Both the position numbers and the translations under genes were made by a program. Below the pieces are notes generated by a model. That model was not told the DNA's origin. It worked only from the letters and a program-made list of their open reading frames with translations, and did no database searches. A stretch of 64,000 nt of DNA from Caulobacter sp. (GTDB lineage Bacteria > Pseudomonadota > Alphaproteobacteria > Caulobacterales > Caulobacteraceae): NCBI GenBank assembly GCA_030683005.1, contig JAUXMY010000023.1:62001-126000 (forward strand). The letters are read 5' to 3'. Positions within the stretch are counted from its first letter, which is position 1; each line of letters begins with the position of its first letter. Of this stretch, positions 9,472-20,043 are shown one piece after another.

Positions 9472-10878
9472 CTACTCGGCGACGGTGTTGGCGACGGGCT
9501 GGACAACGGCGATATCCTCGGGGACCGGCGGGGGTTGCATGCCGTCCTTGACGCCGAGCTGGCGCAGAATCTCGGCGTGCTTTTCCTCGGTAAGGGGATA
9601 GCCGATCATACAGGCGGCCGCGAGCAGGCCGACGATGCCAGGCGCCAGGGCGTAGAGCACCTGCAGACCCTGCATCGACAGGGCGGTGCTGTTGGCCGCG
9701 TTCTTGGCGTCGAAGCCGAGCCCGTCGAGCAGGAACAGGCTGCAGACCGCCAGGGCTGCGCCGACCTTCACCGTGCCGGTCAGGATGGCGTAGAGCAGGC
9801 CGGTGCGATCCTTGCCCGAGGCCAGACGCTCTTCGTCGCCATAGTCGGCCAGCATCGAGCGCAGCAGCAACGCGCCCGCGGAGTAGGGGATGCCGGCCGC
9901 GATCAGGAAGGGAACCGCCAGCCAGAACTGGCCGGCGGGCAGGGTGACGACAAGGAACTGGACCACAGCATAGGTGACGCAGGCCGCGATCAGGGCCTTT
10001 GCCTTGCCGACCTTCTTGGCCAGCAGGGTCCAGACGAAGCCGCCGAGGATGGCGGCCAGGAAGTAGAACAGCAGGAGGGTCGAGGCCTCCAGGAAGGTGA
10101 ATTGCTTCACCCGTGTGAAGAAGAAGAAGAACAGCGTGCCGGCGATGCCGGGCGCCAGGCCGGTCAGCAGGTCGGCGGCCAGGATTCGGACCACGGTCGG
10201 ACGTCCGAGCAGGCGGAAATAGTCCTTCAGCGAAGTCTTCTCGGGGTTGCTGTCCTCGATCACCGCCGGCTCGGGCACGCGCCACAGCGCCAGCAGCGCC
10301 ATGAGCGGCAGCAGGGCGACGATGAACCAGCCCTGGCCGCCGATGATCTCGGTCTCGCTGTCGCCCAGGCCGATGCGGCTGAGCAGCAGCGGCAGGGTCA
10401 GGATCATGATCATCCCGACGACGTTGCCGGTCTGCCAGAAGGCGTAAATCCGGGACCGCTCATGATAGTCGGTGGTCAGCTTCGAGGCCCAGGAGGTGTG
10501 GGCCAGGGTGGCGATCGACAGGCCGAAATAGACCACGATCAACCAGAACCACAGATAACCGGCTCCCACCCCGGGCTTGGCCATGAACAGCATGTAGATG
10601 GCCAGCATCAGGAACGGGATGCTGATCGCCAGCCAGCCCTTGAAGCGGCCGAACGACCAGCGCGTGCGGTCCAGGATCGTGCCGAACACCGGGTCGAATC
10701 CGATGTCGATCAGCCGGACCATCACGAAGGCCAGGCTGACGGCCGACAGGTTCACCCCGAGCGTCTCGGAGTAGTAGTGGGGAAGGGTGATCACCAACGG
10801 CAGGCCGAAGGCCGCCAGCGGAAGGCACGGTGCGGCGAAGGCCGCGAGGGTCAGGAAAGATCGTCGGCCGCCGGCCAT
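9472..10878 (-). CDS. GPH-type MFS sugar:cation symporter
   Basis: A 468-aa polytopic membrane protein with about 12 hydrophobic segments. The segment VRLIDIGFDPVFGTILDRTRW contains the conserved D-x-x-x-D-P-x-x-G pattern of glycoside-pentoside-hexuronide (MelB-like) symporters, and WASKLTTDYHERSRIYAFW matches the conserved loop after TM4. The substrate, presumably a glycoside or sugar, cannot be assigned. It overlaps the extended MazG frame at its 3' end. Upstream lies a strong hairpin. Confidence 0.85.
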   Translation of the reverse strand: MAGGRRSFLTLAAFAAPCLPLAAFGLPLVITLPHYYSETLGVNLSAVSLAFVMVRLIDIGFDPVFGTILDRTRWSFGRFKGWLAISIPFLMLAIYMLFMAKPGVGAGYLWFWLIVVYFGLSIATLAHTSWASKLTTDYHERSRIYAFWQTGNVVGMIMILTLPLLLSRIGLGDSETEIIGGQGWFIVALLPLMALLALWRVPEPAVIEDSNPEKTSLKDYFRLLGRPTVVRILAADLLTGLAPGIAGTLFFFFFTRVKQFTFLEASTLLLFYFLAAILGGFVWTLLAKKVGKAKALIAACVTYAVVQFLVVTLPAGQFWLAVPFLIAAGIPYSAGALLLRSMLADYGDEERLASGKDRTGLLYAILTGTVKVGAALAVCSLFLLDGLGFDAKNAANSTALSMQGLQVLYALAPGIVGLLAAACMIGYPLTEEKHAEILRQLGVKDGMQPPPVPEDIAVVQPVANTVAE

Positions 10879-10910
10879 GTCGCCTCACGCAATGGGGTCG
10901 GCGAATTGTT

Positions 10911-10948
10911 ATCGCCGTTCACGGGCAAGAGACCGCGTGAACGGCGAT
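10911..10948 (-). terminator. Hairpin between the secreted-protein gene and the transporter
   Basis: Thirteen-base arms ATCGCCGTTCACG (10911-10923) and CGTGAACGGCGAT (10936-10948) enclose a 12-base loop. The position just after the stop of the minus-strand gene at 10969 fits a transcription end, and on the minus strand the arm is followed by the short AT-rich AACAATTC. Confidence 0.55.
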
Positions 10949-10968
10949 GGGGCAAGCCAGAAGTTCTG

Positions 10969-11472
10969 CTACCTCGCGGCCAGTACGTCGCCGCGGGCCA
11001 CCTTGCGGGCGAAGCGGTCGAAGCTGGTCTCCGCGTCGCTCCAGGTGCCGGCGGCAAAGGTGCTGAGGAAGTCGCTTTCGTACCAGCGGTAGCTGACCGG
11101 AACGGCCCCGTCGGCCGTGACCAGCGTGCCCGACAGCGTCGCGCCCCCGATGCCGCGGCTTTCATAGGACAGACCCGGCGTGCGGGTCATCTGCCGCATC
11201 GTGGGGCGGTTCGGCGTGGCGTCCTCGATGACGAGGTTGAGCACCGCGCCGTCGGCGCTCAGACCGCCGGAGCGGCCCAGCTCGCGCTCCAGCGAATCGC
11301 GCAGGTCCCGCTTCAGGAAGTCGAGGTCGCGGGCGTCCACGGTGTCGGTCTTGCCGGCAAGCTCGGGCCCGATGTCGATGTTGATCGTCGAGATGCCGGC
11401 CGGCGCGGCCTGGGCCGAAACGGCCAGGGCGGCGGCGATCGCCGTGGTGGTCAGGAAGGCGGGCAGGCGCAT
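10969..11472 (-). CDS. Secreted protein of unknown function
   Basis: A 167-aa protein with a clear Sec signal peptide (MRLPAFLTTTAIAAALAVSAQA). The mature part mixes a helical segment (LDFLKRDLRDSLERELGR) with beta-prone sequence, and ends with an acidic-aromatic stretch and a basic tail. I recognise no catalytic motif. The pattern of a short envelope protein with an internal parameter-like domain resembles small periplasmic DUFs, but I cannot name one. It is flanked by a strong hairpin downstream and another secreted protein gene upstream on the same strand. Confidence 0.75.
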   Translation of the reverse strand: MRLPAFLTTTAIAAALAVSAQAAPAGISTINIDIGPELAGKTDTVDARDLDFLKRDLRDSLERELGRSGGLSADGAVLNLVIEDATPNRPTMRQMTRTPGLSYESRGIGGATLSGTLVTADGAVPVSYRWYESDFLSTFAAGTWSDAETSFDRFARKVARGDVLAAR

Positions 11473-11557
11473 GCGCTTGTCTCCAGTGTCGTCGTCAGTC
11501 CCTCATCCCCAGAATGGGCCTCGCCGGCGCGGTCCGCAAGGGACAGCGCCCGGCCGG

Positions 11558-12586
11558 TCAGGACTTCTTGAACTGGCTCACCGCCTGGACGCAGGCGCGG
11601 TTCAGCGCCGAAGCGCCGGCCAGCGCCCGCATCTGGAACAGGGTCGGATCGGCGACGTACTGGTAGGTGTTATGGGCGTAGGCGAAGGTCGGACCGCTGT
11701 CGCCCGGCGCGGCCATGCCGCTGTTCACCCGTGAGTTCCACCAGGCGACGTCGTCCCGGTTGGAGTAGCTGGAGCTTTCCACCAGCTGGCCGGCCTGACC
11801 CAGCCTGACCCGCTTCTGCAGCGCGCCGCGCCCGCCGTCGCCGGCGATCTTGTTGCGGGCGTGATAGACATTCAGACCGCTGAACAGCTCGACCATGTAG
11901 AGGCCGGGATCAACGCTGACGCTGGCGCCGCCGGAGTAGATGCTGTTACCGGACCGGGTGAGATGGGCCACGTCAATGACCAGGGTCGGGATCAGGATCA
12001 CCGCGTCCAGCTCGAAGCCGATCATGTGCAGCGCCTTCACCGACGCCTGGTCGAACGGCGACTTGTCGGTCAGCGGGTTGTCGACCGCGGTCAGGTAGAG
12101 CCCCTGGCCGGTCGGCGGCACCATGACGACGCGGCGCGCGTCGGCCACCGGCTGCTTGCGGAACGGGATCGCCGAACTCTTCAGCGCCTGGAAGCCCTGG
12201 GTGGCGTGCATCTGCTCGACGGTCAGCATGGGCCGGTCAATCCCGGCCTGGGCGAGCTGGCTGATCAGGTCGGCCTGGGCCTTCGCCGCGATGGTCTGCA
12301 TGAGCTCGACCGTCATGCCGGCCAGTTGCACCGCCGAACTGACCTGGACGTTGTTGCCCGACGCCATGGCGCCCAGCCCGCTCTGGAACACCAGTCCGAA
12401 GTTGTAGCCCATCACCCCGACGTTCTTCGACGGTCCCAGGGCGGAGAAGTTCCGGTAGTTAAGGTCCTTGTAGCCCAGGGCGCTGACGTCAGCGTAGCTC
12501 TGGGCCGTGGCCGGACCGGCGGCGGCCAGGCTGGCGCCGGTCAGACCCGTGGCGGCGGCGCCGCCGAGAAAGTCACGTCGTTTCAT
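11558..12586 (-). CDS. Tat-exported protein of unknown function
   Basis: A 342-aa protein beginning MKRRDFLGGAAATG, a twin-arginine signal (RRDFLGG) followed by a hydrophobic Ala/Gly stretch and an AQS cleavage region. The start ATG at 12586 is eight bases from GGAGGGAC; an ATG six bases earlier is too close to that site, and a longer frame is not supported. The mature protein has repeated YNFGLVFQSG-like and Gln/Ala-rich helical parts and a region with KALHMIGFELDAVILIPTLVID. No family was recognised. Tat export suggests it folds, perhaps with a cofactor, before crossing the membrane. Confidence 0.75.
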   Translation of the reverse strand: MKRRDFLGGAAATGLTGASLAAAGPATAQSYADVSALGYKDLNYRNFSALGPSKNVGVMGYNFGLVFQSGLGAMASGNNVQVSSAVQLAGMTVELMQTIAAKAQADLISQLAQAGIDRPMLTVEQMHATQGFQALKSSAIPFRKQPVADARRVVMVPPTGQGLYLTAVDNPLTDKSPFDQASVKALHMIGFELDAVILIPTLVIDVAHLTRSGNSIYSGGASVSVDPGLYMVELFSGLNVYHARNKIAGDGGRGALQKRVRLGQAGQLVESSSYSNRDDVAWWNSRVNSGMAAPGDSGPTFAYAHNTYQYVADPTLFQMRALAGASALNRACVQAVSQFKKS

Positions 12587-12753
12587 CACCATGTCCCTCC
12601 AGAGCAGGTCGCGAGGCTCACCGGCCTTCGGGTCAGGATGAAATGTCGGGAACCCGACATTCGCCCCCAGAAAGTGGGGTTCCGCCAAGGCAGGCTGGAG
12701 GCGCGCGGCGGGGACCTCTAGGCTGGGTCAAAACAGGGCAGGGAGACAATGTC

Positions 12754-13506
12754 ATGAGCGATCTGGTGCTGCGCGAGGACGTCGGGGGGGCGGCGATCCT
12801 GACCCTGAATCGCCCCGACAAGCTGAACTCCCTGAACGTGCCGGTGTTCGAGGCGCTGGAGGGCCATGTGAAGGCCATCGAGGCGGCCCCGGGCGGTGTG
12901 GCGGTCGTGGTGCTGCGCGGGGCAGGGCGCTGTTTCTCGGCCGGCCACGACCTGGGCGACATCGCCACGGGCGAGAAGCTGCCGCGCGCCAACTACCAGT
13001 CGCATGTCATTGAAAGACTGGCCGATCTTCCGCTGCCGGTGATCAGCGCGGTGCACGGCCACTGCTACACCGGCGCGCTGGAGCTGGCCCTGGCCGGGGA
13101 CATCATCCTGGCCTCCGAGAACGCGAAGTTCGCCGACACCCATGCCCGCTGGGCCCTGACCCCGGTCTGGGGCCTGAGCCAGCGCCTGCCGCGCCGGGTG
13201 GGGACCTACAAGGCGCGCGAGATGATGTTCACCTGCCGCACCTATTCGGGCCGCGAGGCCGAGGCCATGGGTCTGGCCAACAGCTGCGTCGCCGACGACC
13301 TGTTCGAGTCGGCGATTCACGCCCTGGTCGCCGAGATCGCCGCCAACTCGCCGTTCAGCCATGCGGCCAACAAGAGGCTTCTGACCCAGAGCGACGGCCT
13401 GCCGATCGGCGCGGGCCTGGCGCACGAGATCTACAAGGGCGAGGGCGTCGGTCCCGACATGCGCGACCGCATCGCCGCCTTCGCCGCTCGCAGCAAGAAG
13501 GGGTAG
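12754..13506 (+). CDS. Enoyl-CoA hydratase/isomerase family protein
   Basis: A 250-aa crotonase-fold protein. The oxyanion-hole segment CFSAGHDLGDIATGE and the second block HGHCYTGALELALAGDIILAS are present, with KFADTHARWALTPVWG where catalytic residues usually lie. The pattern resembles the ECHDC3-like branch rather than the main beta-oxidation hydratase, and the usual Glu pair is not evident, so the reaction is uncertain. The ATG at 12754 follows GGGAGACA; a longer frame from 12643 would run back through the promoter region. Confidence 0.82.
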   Translation: MSDLVLREDVGGAAILTLNRPDKLNSLNVPVFEALEGHVKAIEAAPGGVAVVVLRGAGRCFSAGHDLGDIATGEKLPRANYQSHVIERLADLPLPVISAVHGHCYTGALELALAGDIILASENAKFADTHARWALTPVWGLSQRLPRRVGTYKAREMMFTCRTYSGREAEAMGLANSCVADDLFESAIHALVAEIAANSPFSHAANKRLLTQSDGLPIGAGLAHEIYKGEGVGPDMRDRIAAFAARSKKG

Positions 13507-13513
13507 GGGGCTC

Positions 13514-15149
<1,636 letters not shown>

Positions 15150-15203
15150 CGGCTGATCGGTTGTTCAGGCTGGTCACAGGATCCTGTGAGGAGGGAGGGC
15201 GTC

Positions 15204-15734
15204 TTGGCGAAGCTTTTCTTTGGCATGAACCAGTCGCTGGACGGCTATGTCGACCACATGGCCTTCGCGCCGGGACCGGGGCTGTTTCGCCACTTCATCG
15301 AACAGACGCGCGGCCTGACCGGGAGCCTGTACGGGCGCAAGCTCTACGAGATCATGCGGTACTGGGACGACGACCAGCCCGGGTGGGGCGCGCCGGAGCG
15401 GGACTTCGCGGCGGCCTGGCGGAGCAAACCCAAATGGGTGGTATCGCGCTCGCTGACGTCGGTCGGTCCCAACGCCACGCTGGTCGGGGGCGGCCTCGAG
15501 GCGGCGGTACGCGGGCTGAAGACCGAGCAGGTCGGCGAGATCGAGGTCGGCGGGCCGGATCTGGCGCGCAGCCTGACCGGGCTTGGGCTCATCGATGAGT
15601 ACCGCATCTACCTGCACCCGGTCGTGCTCGGCGGCGGCACGCCGTTCTTCGCCGCCGCGCGACCGCCGCTGCGGCTCGTGTCCAGTGAGCCGATGGGCGA
15701 GGATGTGGTCCAGCTGCGGTACGAACCGGCCTGA
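15204..15734 (+). CDS. Dihydrofolate-reductase-like (RibD C-terminal) protein
   Basis: A 176-aa member of the DHFR/RibD reductase superfamily. The characteristic elements are FFGMNQSLDGYVDH at the N-terminus, GLTGSLYGRKLYEIM, and EIEVGGPDLARSLTGLGLIDEY with HPVVLGGGTPFF at the end. These proteins bind NAD(P)H; the substrate is usually unknown. The best start is the TTG at 15204, six bases or so after GAGGAGGGAGGG; the ATG at 15225 would remove the first strand. Confidence 0.8.
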   Translation: MAKLFFGMNQSLDGYVDHMAFAPGPGLFRHFIEQTRGLTGSLYGRKLYEIMRYWDDDQPGWGAPERDFAAAWRSKPKWVVSRSLTSVGPNATLVGGGLEAAVRGLKTEQVGEIEVGGPDLARSLTGLGLIDEYRIYLHPVVLGGGTPFFAAARPPLRLVSSEPMGEDVVQLRYEPA

Positions 15735-15889
15735 CCGGGATCGGGAGGCGCTCAGGGTTGGCGGAGGGGTCGACTGCGCGCTCGGTTCGCGCCATCCATA
15801 TTGCGCCTAAGGCATATTATCGGAAATATATGGATGAGCGAGGCGATCACGATGGTCAGGTTTTCGTCTCACCCATTGCCAAACGGCGA

Positions 15890-16747
15890 CTATCGGATCA
15901 CCGCCACAGCGTAATACTCCCGGTCAAACAGCCGGTAGTACAGCCAGGCCGGGACCTTGTCGTAGCCGGGCTGAACGTCGGCGATGATCTTTACCTGGGT
16001 TGTGTGGGCGTCCAGGACGGCACGCTTGCTGGCCGCCTGGCTCGGAATGCGGATGGCGAGGTCCGGAGCCGGCAGGCCCTGGGCCGGATCCTTCGGGTAT
16101 CGGGTGCGGAACGCATCGACCAGCTTCAGCGCCAGCTTGACCAGGCTGGTCGGCAGCGTGGCCTGATACAGCCGCTTCACCGGAAAATCGGGTTCGGAGG
16201 CCCCGTCGTCGACCACGGCGCGGACCCAACGACCCGTCCGGGCGTGATCCGGATGGCCGTAGAAGCCAACTTTCTCGTCGAAGCTGATGACGATGCTCGG
16301 CTTTTCCTCATCGATGATCCTGCGGATCGCCGCCTTGGCGGCCGCGTCGTCAACGTCGGTCAGGCCGCCGTCGGGATAGTCCAGCACCACCACGCGCGCC
16401 GCGCCCAGCGCCTTGCCGGCGGCCCGGGCCTCCGGCGGACGAAGCGCGGCCAACTGGTCGGCGGTGTAGCCCAGGCCCTTCGCCGCTTCGCCCCGGCTCA
16501 TGTAGACCAGCACGACGCGTGCCCCCTCCTCCTTCGCAAGCCGCGCCAGCGTTCCGGCGGAGGTGATTTCGTCGTCGGGATGGGCCCAGACGGCCAGAAC
16601 GGTCTTCGGCGCGCCCGGAACCAGCAGGCTGCCCGCCACCGGCACGGCGCCGTCGTTGACCCGGGCGTTGGCGACCATGAACAGGACCACCGAGAGCCCG
16701 ACCAGCACCGCCGCGATCCCCAGGACAACCACCAGAACCCGTTTCAC
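15890..16747 (-). CDS. PIG-L family deacetylase, membrane-anchored
   Basis: A 285-aa protein with one N-terminal transmembrane helix (about residues 3-25). It is followed by the zinc-binding motif AHPDDE of PIG-L/LmbE N-acetylglucosaminyl deacetylases and a later GHPDHARTGR block supplying the third ligand. It likely removes an N-acetyl group from a sugar conjugate at the outer face of the membrane. The GTG start overlaps the stop of the next upstream gene by four bases, so it ends a run of coupled genes starting with tmk. Confidence 0.88.
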   Translation of the reverse strand: MKRVLVVVLGIAAVLVGLSVVLFMVANARVNDGAVPVAGSLLVPGAPKTVLAVWAHPDDEITSAGTLARLAKEEGARVVLVYMSRGEAAKGLGYTADQLAALRPPEARAAGKALGAARVVVLDYPDGGLTDVDDAAAKAAIRRIIDEEKPSIVISFDEKVGFYGHPDHARTGRWVRAVVDDGASEPDFPVKRLYQATLPTSLVKLALKLVDAFRTRYPKDPAQGLPAPDLAIRIPSQAASKRAVLDAHTTQVKIIADVQPGYDKVPAWLYYRLFDREYYAVAVIR

Positions 16748-17556
16748 AGCCCGGCCTCCACCGTCAGGCCATCATAGGCGGGCTCCACACCAGCGGGGAT
16801 AGACGTCCTCAAGGCGTTGAAATCCAGATCGATATGCATGTTGGTCAGGATCGCGCGGCGCGGTTTGACCCGCGCGATCCAGCCCAGGGTGCGCTCCAGA
16901 TGCGCGTGCGTCGGATGCGCCGTGTAGCGGAGGGCGTCGACGATCCAGGTATCCACGCCGCGCAGCGCCTCGAAGGCCGCATCGTCCAGGCCGTTGACGT
17001 CCGGCGAGTAGGCCAGTCCGCCGAACCGGAAGCCGGCGCAGCGCATCGACCCGTGCTCCATGTCGAAGCTGTTGACCGGAATGATCCCCGACGGACCGTC
17101 GATGGCCCAGTCCACGCCATGCGCGGGCAGATCGCGGGCCTCCAGAATGGCCGGATAGCCGCCGTGGCTCTGGAAGATGTAGTCGAACTTGCGGGTCAGG
17201 CTGGCGCGGGTGGCGGCGTCCATCCAGGCCGGGATCTTCGCCCGCTGACGGATGAAGAAGGCGCGGACGTCGTCGATGCCGTGGGTCTGGTCGGCGTGGT
17301 CGTGGCTGAACAGCACGCCGTCGAGCCGCCTGATGTCGGCCGCGATGGCCTGCTCCCGGAAGTCCGGTGAAGTGTCGACCAGCACCGTGGTCTCCGCCCC
17401 CTCCCCGTCCTGCGCCTTGCGACGGACCAACAGCGAGCAGCGCAGCCGCCGGTTCTTCGGCTCGGCCGGATCGCAGACGCCCCAGTCGCCATCGGCCCGC
17501 GGCACCCCGCCCGAGGAGCCGCAGCCGAGGATGGTGACCGCCAGCGTCCCGCTCAT
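16744..17556 (-). CDS. MBL-fold hydrolase, PhnP-like
   Basis: A 270-aa metallo-beta-lactamase-fold protein. The metal motif SHDHADQTHG, the N-terminal LGCGSSGGVPR and a CDPAEPKNRRLRCS block with two Cys match the PhnP/phosphodiesterase branch found beside tatD in alphaproteobacteria. A cyclic-phosphate phosphodiesterase role is likely by family. The start overlaps tatD's TGA as ATGA and the stop overlaps the PIG-L gene start. Confidence 0.9.
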   Translation of the reverse strand: MSGTLAVTILGCGSSGGVPRADGDWGVCDPAEPKNRRLRCSLLVRRKAQDGEGAETTVLVDTSPDFREQAIAADIRRLDGVLFSHDHADQTHGIDDVRAFFIRQRAKIPAWMDAATRASLTRKFDYIFQSHGGYPAILEARDLPAHGVDWAIDGPSGIIPVNSFDMEHGSMRCAGFRFGGLAYSPDVNGLDDAAFEALRGVDTWIVDALRYTAHPTHAHLERTLGWIARVKPRRAILTNMHIDLDFNALRTSIPAGVEPAYDGLTVEAGL

Positions 17557-18332
17557 GGTCGGGGGATCCGGTCGAACAGCGCGAAGAAGGCGTCCTCTGT
17601 GCGCTGCTCGGCCTCCTCCAGGCTCCAGCCGCGAATCTCGGCAAGCTTGGCCAGGATATGCGGCAGGTAGGCTGGCTCGTTGCGACGGCCGCGCATGGGC
17701 ACGGGGGCCAGGTAGGGGCAGTCGGTCTCGACGATGATCCGGTCGCCCGGCATGTCCGCAATGATGTCGCGCACGTCCTGGGCGGCCTTGAAGGTGGCGA
17801 TGCCGCTGACCGAGAACCAGGCCCCCAGCGCCGCTGCGCGTCGGGCCAGTTCAGGTCCGCTGGTGTAGCAGTGCATGATCAGCTTGAAGGCCCCGGCGGC
17901 GTGCTCCTCCTCGAGGATGTCGCCCATCACCGCGTCGGCCTCGCGGGTGTGGACCACCAGCGGCAGGCCGGTCTCGCGGGCGGCGATGCAGTGCTGGCGG
18001 AAGACCGCCGCCTGCACGTCGCGCGGGCTGAGGTCGTAGTGGAAGTCCAGCCCGCATTCGCCGATGCCGACCACCTTGGGACGCTGGGCGAGCAGGATGA
18101 GGTCAGCCGCCTTGAGCTCCGGATTTTCCTTCGCTTCGTGCGGATGGGTGCCGACCGTGGCCCAGATGTCCGGATGGTCCATCGCCACCCTGTGGGTGAC
18201 GTCGAAGGTCGAGACCTTGTCGCTGATGTTGACCATCAGGGCGACGCCGGCGGCGCGGGCGCGGTCGATGACCGCGTCCATGTCCTGCGCGAACTGCGGG
18301 GCGTGCAGGTTGACGTGACTGTCGATAAGCAT
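17553..18332 (-). CDS. tatD: TatD family metal-dependent hydrolase
   Basis: A 259-aa TIM-barrel DNase/hydrolase of the TatD family. Metal and catalytic residues seen are IGECGLDFHY (Glu), VVHTREA and IMHCY (His), and VETDCPYLAP (Asp). The N-terminal motif reads DSHVNLH instead of DSHCHLD, so the second His of the usual HxH pair is Asn. The gene lies four bases downstream of holB and overlaps the MBL gene, so all are probably one transcript. Methionyl-tRNA synthetase, which often sits between holB and tatD in relatives, is absent here. Confidence 0.92.
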   Translation of the reverse strand: MLIDSHVNLHAPQFAQDMDAVIDRARAAGVALMVNISDKVSTFDVTHRVAMDHPDIWATVGTHPHEAKENPELKAADLILLAQRPKVVGIGECGLDFHYDLSPRDVQAAVFRQHCIAARETGLPLVVHTREADAVMGDILEEEHAAGAFKLIMHCYTSGPELARRAAALGAWFSVSGIATFKAAQDVRDIIADMPGDRIIVETDCPYLAPVPMRGRRNEPAYLPHILAKLAEIRGWSLEEAEQRTEDAFFALFDRIPRP

Positions 18333-18336
18333 GGTC

Positions 18337-19347
18337 TCAGGCTGCCCTTGCCGCGGCGCGCAGCTCGCGCATCGCGGTCCAGAAGGCGTCGGCGCGGTCG
18401 AGGTTCAGCCCCTCGGTCTGGTCGGGCAGCACGCCCAGCCGCTCCCAGGCCTGGACCCAGCGGTCGAGGCCCACGCCGCCGCCGCCCGTCGCCTGACTCA
18501 CGGCCATGGTGCGGATCTGGTCCATGATCCGCTCGATCAGCAGGTTGAACCGCCCCTGCCCCTCCGGGCCCCGGAAGCTGTCGGCCAGCGCCAGCAGCGC
18601 GCCGTCGTCCAGGCGCGGCAGGCTGCGCAGGATCTCGTGCGCCTCATCGTCGGCCTTCAGCGCGTCGGCCGCCGCCAGCCGCAGGGCCAGCCCCGGCGCG
18701 CCGCCGGCCATCCGGGCCAGCCGCGTGGCCTGCTCCGGCGACAGCGAGGTGCGGGTCTCGAGGAAACCGGCGGTGATCGCTTCGCCCGGGGCGGTGAAGG
18801 CCAGACGCCGGCAGCGCGAGCGGATGGTCGGCAGCAGCCGTCCGGGCGCGTGGCTGACCAGCAGCAGCACGCCGCGCGGCGGCGGCTCCTCCAGGGTCTT
18901 GAGGATGGCGTTGGCGGCATTGACGTTCAGGTCGTCGGCCGCGTCGACGATGGCGACGCGGTAGGGCGCCGTGGCCGGGGTCTGCGAGAAGAAGGCGCCC
19001 AGCTGCCGGGCCTCGTCGACCGGGATCACCTTTCGCGGCTTGCCGTCCTCGGTGTAGCGCTCCAGCACCAGCAGGTCGGGGTGCGAGCGGGCCGAGACCT
19101 GGCGCACGACCGGGTCGGTCATCCGCGCGCCCAGCAGGCCGAAGTTGGCGTCAGGCGCGGCGCCCAGCAGCCGGCGGGCGGCGCGGAAGGCGAAGGTGGC
19201 CTTGCCGACGCCCTCAGGGCCGGTCAGCAGCCAGGCGTGGTGCAGCCGGCCGCGCTCCAGCGCGTCGAGGAAGGCCTGTTCCTGCGCCTGCGCGCCTTCC
19301 AGTGCGAAGGCGTCCCGGGGGTGGGGCGGGGCGGCGACGTCAGCCAT
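18337..19347 (-). CDS. holB: DNA polymerase III delta' subunit
   Basis: A 336-aa clamp-loader subunit. The P-loop-like GPEGVGKATFAFRAARRLL and the sensor region TLEEPPPRGVLLLVSHAPGRLLPTIRSRC are diagnostic of delta'/tau AAA+ proteins. The start ATG at 19347 overlaps the tmk stop by eight bases; a longer frame upstream runs through tmk. It loads the sliding clamp with tau and delta. Confidence 0.93.
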   Translation of the reverse strand: MADVAAPPHPRDAFALEGAQAQEQAFLDALERGRLHHAWLLTGPEGVGKATFAFRAARRLLGAAPDANFGLLGARMTDPVVRQVSARSHPDLLVLERYTEDGKPRKVIPVDEARQLGAFFSQTPATAPYRVAIVDAADDLNVNAANAILKTLEEPPPRGVLLLVSHAPGRLLPTIRSRCRRLAFTAPGEAITAGFLETRTSLSPEQATRLARMAGGAPGLALRLAAADALKADDEAHEILRSLPRLDDGALLALADSFRGPEGQGRFNLLIERIMDQIRTMAVSQATGGGGVGLDRWVQAWERLGVLPDQTEGLNLDRADAFWTAMRELRAAARAA

Positions 19348-19978
19348 GCCGGTGGTCCAGCCGGGGCTGTACGGCGGCCGCGATAGCGGTCTCGACTGCG
19401 TCAAGCGAGGCGGTGGCGTCGATGACCACACAGCGCTCCGGTTCGGCCTCGGCAATGTCGAGGTAGGCGGCGCGCAGGCGCTCGTGGAAAGCCGCGCCCT
19501 TGGCTTCGAACCGCTCCTCGCCGCCGTTGCGCGCCAAGGCGCGCGTGAGGCCGGATTCCACCGGCAGGTCGAAGATCAGGGTCAGGTCCGGGCGAACCTC
19601 GCCGACCACGGCCGCCTCCAGCTGGGCGATGACGGCCCTGTCCACCTCGCCGCCGGCGCCCTGGTAGGCGCGGGTCGAGTCGGCGAAACGGTCGCAGAGC
19701 ACCACCGCGCCCCGGGCCAGCGCCGGGGCGATGACCCGCTCGATATGATCGCGCCGCGCGGCGTTCATCAGCAAGGCTTCGGTAAGTGGCGACCAGCGGT
19801 CGGTCTCGCCGTTGAGCAGCAGTTCGCGGATCGATTCGGCGCCCGGAGAGCCGCCCGGCTCACGGGTCAGCACGACCTCGCGGTCTCCGGCCCGCAGGCG
19901 CTCGGCCAGGCGACGGATCTGGGTGGACTTGCCCGCCCCTTCCCCGCCTTCGAAGGTGATGAAAATGCCTCTGGTCAC
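19340..19978 (-). CDS. tmk: Thymidylate kinase
   Basis: A 212-aa dTMP kinase that makes dTDP. The P-loop FEGGEGAGKST, the LTREPGG substrate loop and DRFADSTRAYQG are all intact. It heads the tmk-holB-tatD-MBL-PIG-L run, with overlaps or very short gaps between all genes, so it sits in a single operon. Confidence 0.97.
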   Translation of the reverse strand: MTRGIFITFEGGEGAGKSTQIRRLAERLRAGDREVVLTREPGGSPGAESIRELLLNGETDRWSPLTEALLMNAARRDHIERVIAPALARGAVVLCDRFADSTRAYQGAGGEVDRAVIAQLEAAVVGEVRPDLTLIFDLPVESGLTRALARNGGEERFEAKGAAFHERLRAAYLDIAEAEPERCVVIDATASLDAVETAIAAAVQPRLDHRHG

Positions 19979-20043
19979 GCCCCGTCCTCGCGCGGAACGG
20001 CGATGATGTCCAGAACAGGAAGGTCGCTGAGGCGAGCGCGCGC

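Noticed and set aside
9373..11571. Long open frame on the plus strand over mazG, the symporter and the secreted-protein gene
   Set aside because: Composition is typical of a complementary-strand shadow and it crosses intergenic hairpins; the minus-strand genes have clear motifs.
12643..12753. Earlier start for the enoyl-CoA hydratase
   Set aside because: It overlaps the promoter region of the divergent Tat-protein gene, and the ATG at 12754 has its own ribosome site.
15793..15836. CATCCATAT/ATATGGATG hairpin in an AT-rich patch before the PIG-L gene end
   Set aside because: Nine-base arms with a 26-base loop; probably a terminator for convergent genes, but there is too little to claim more.
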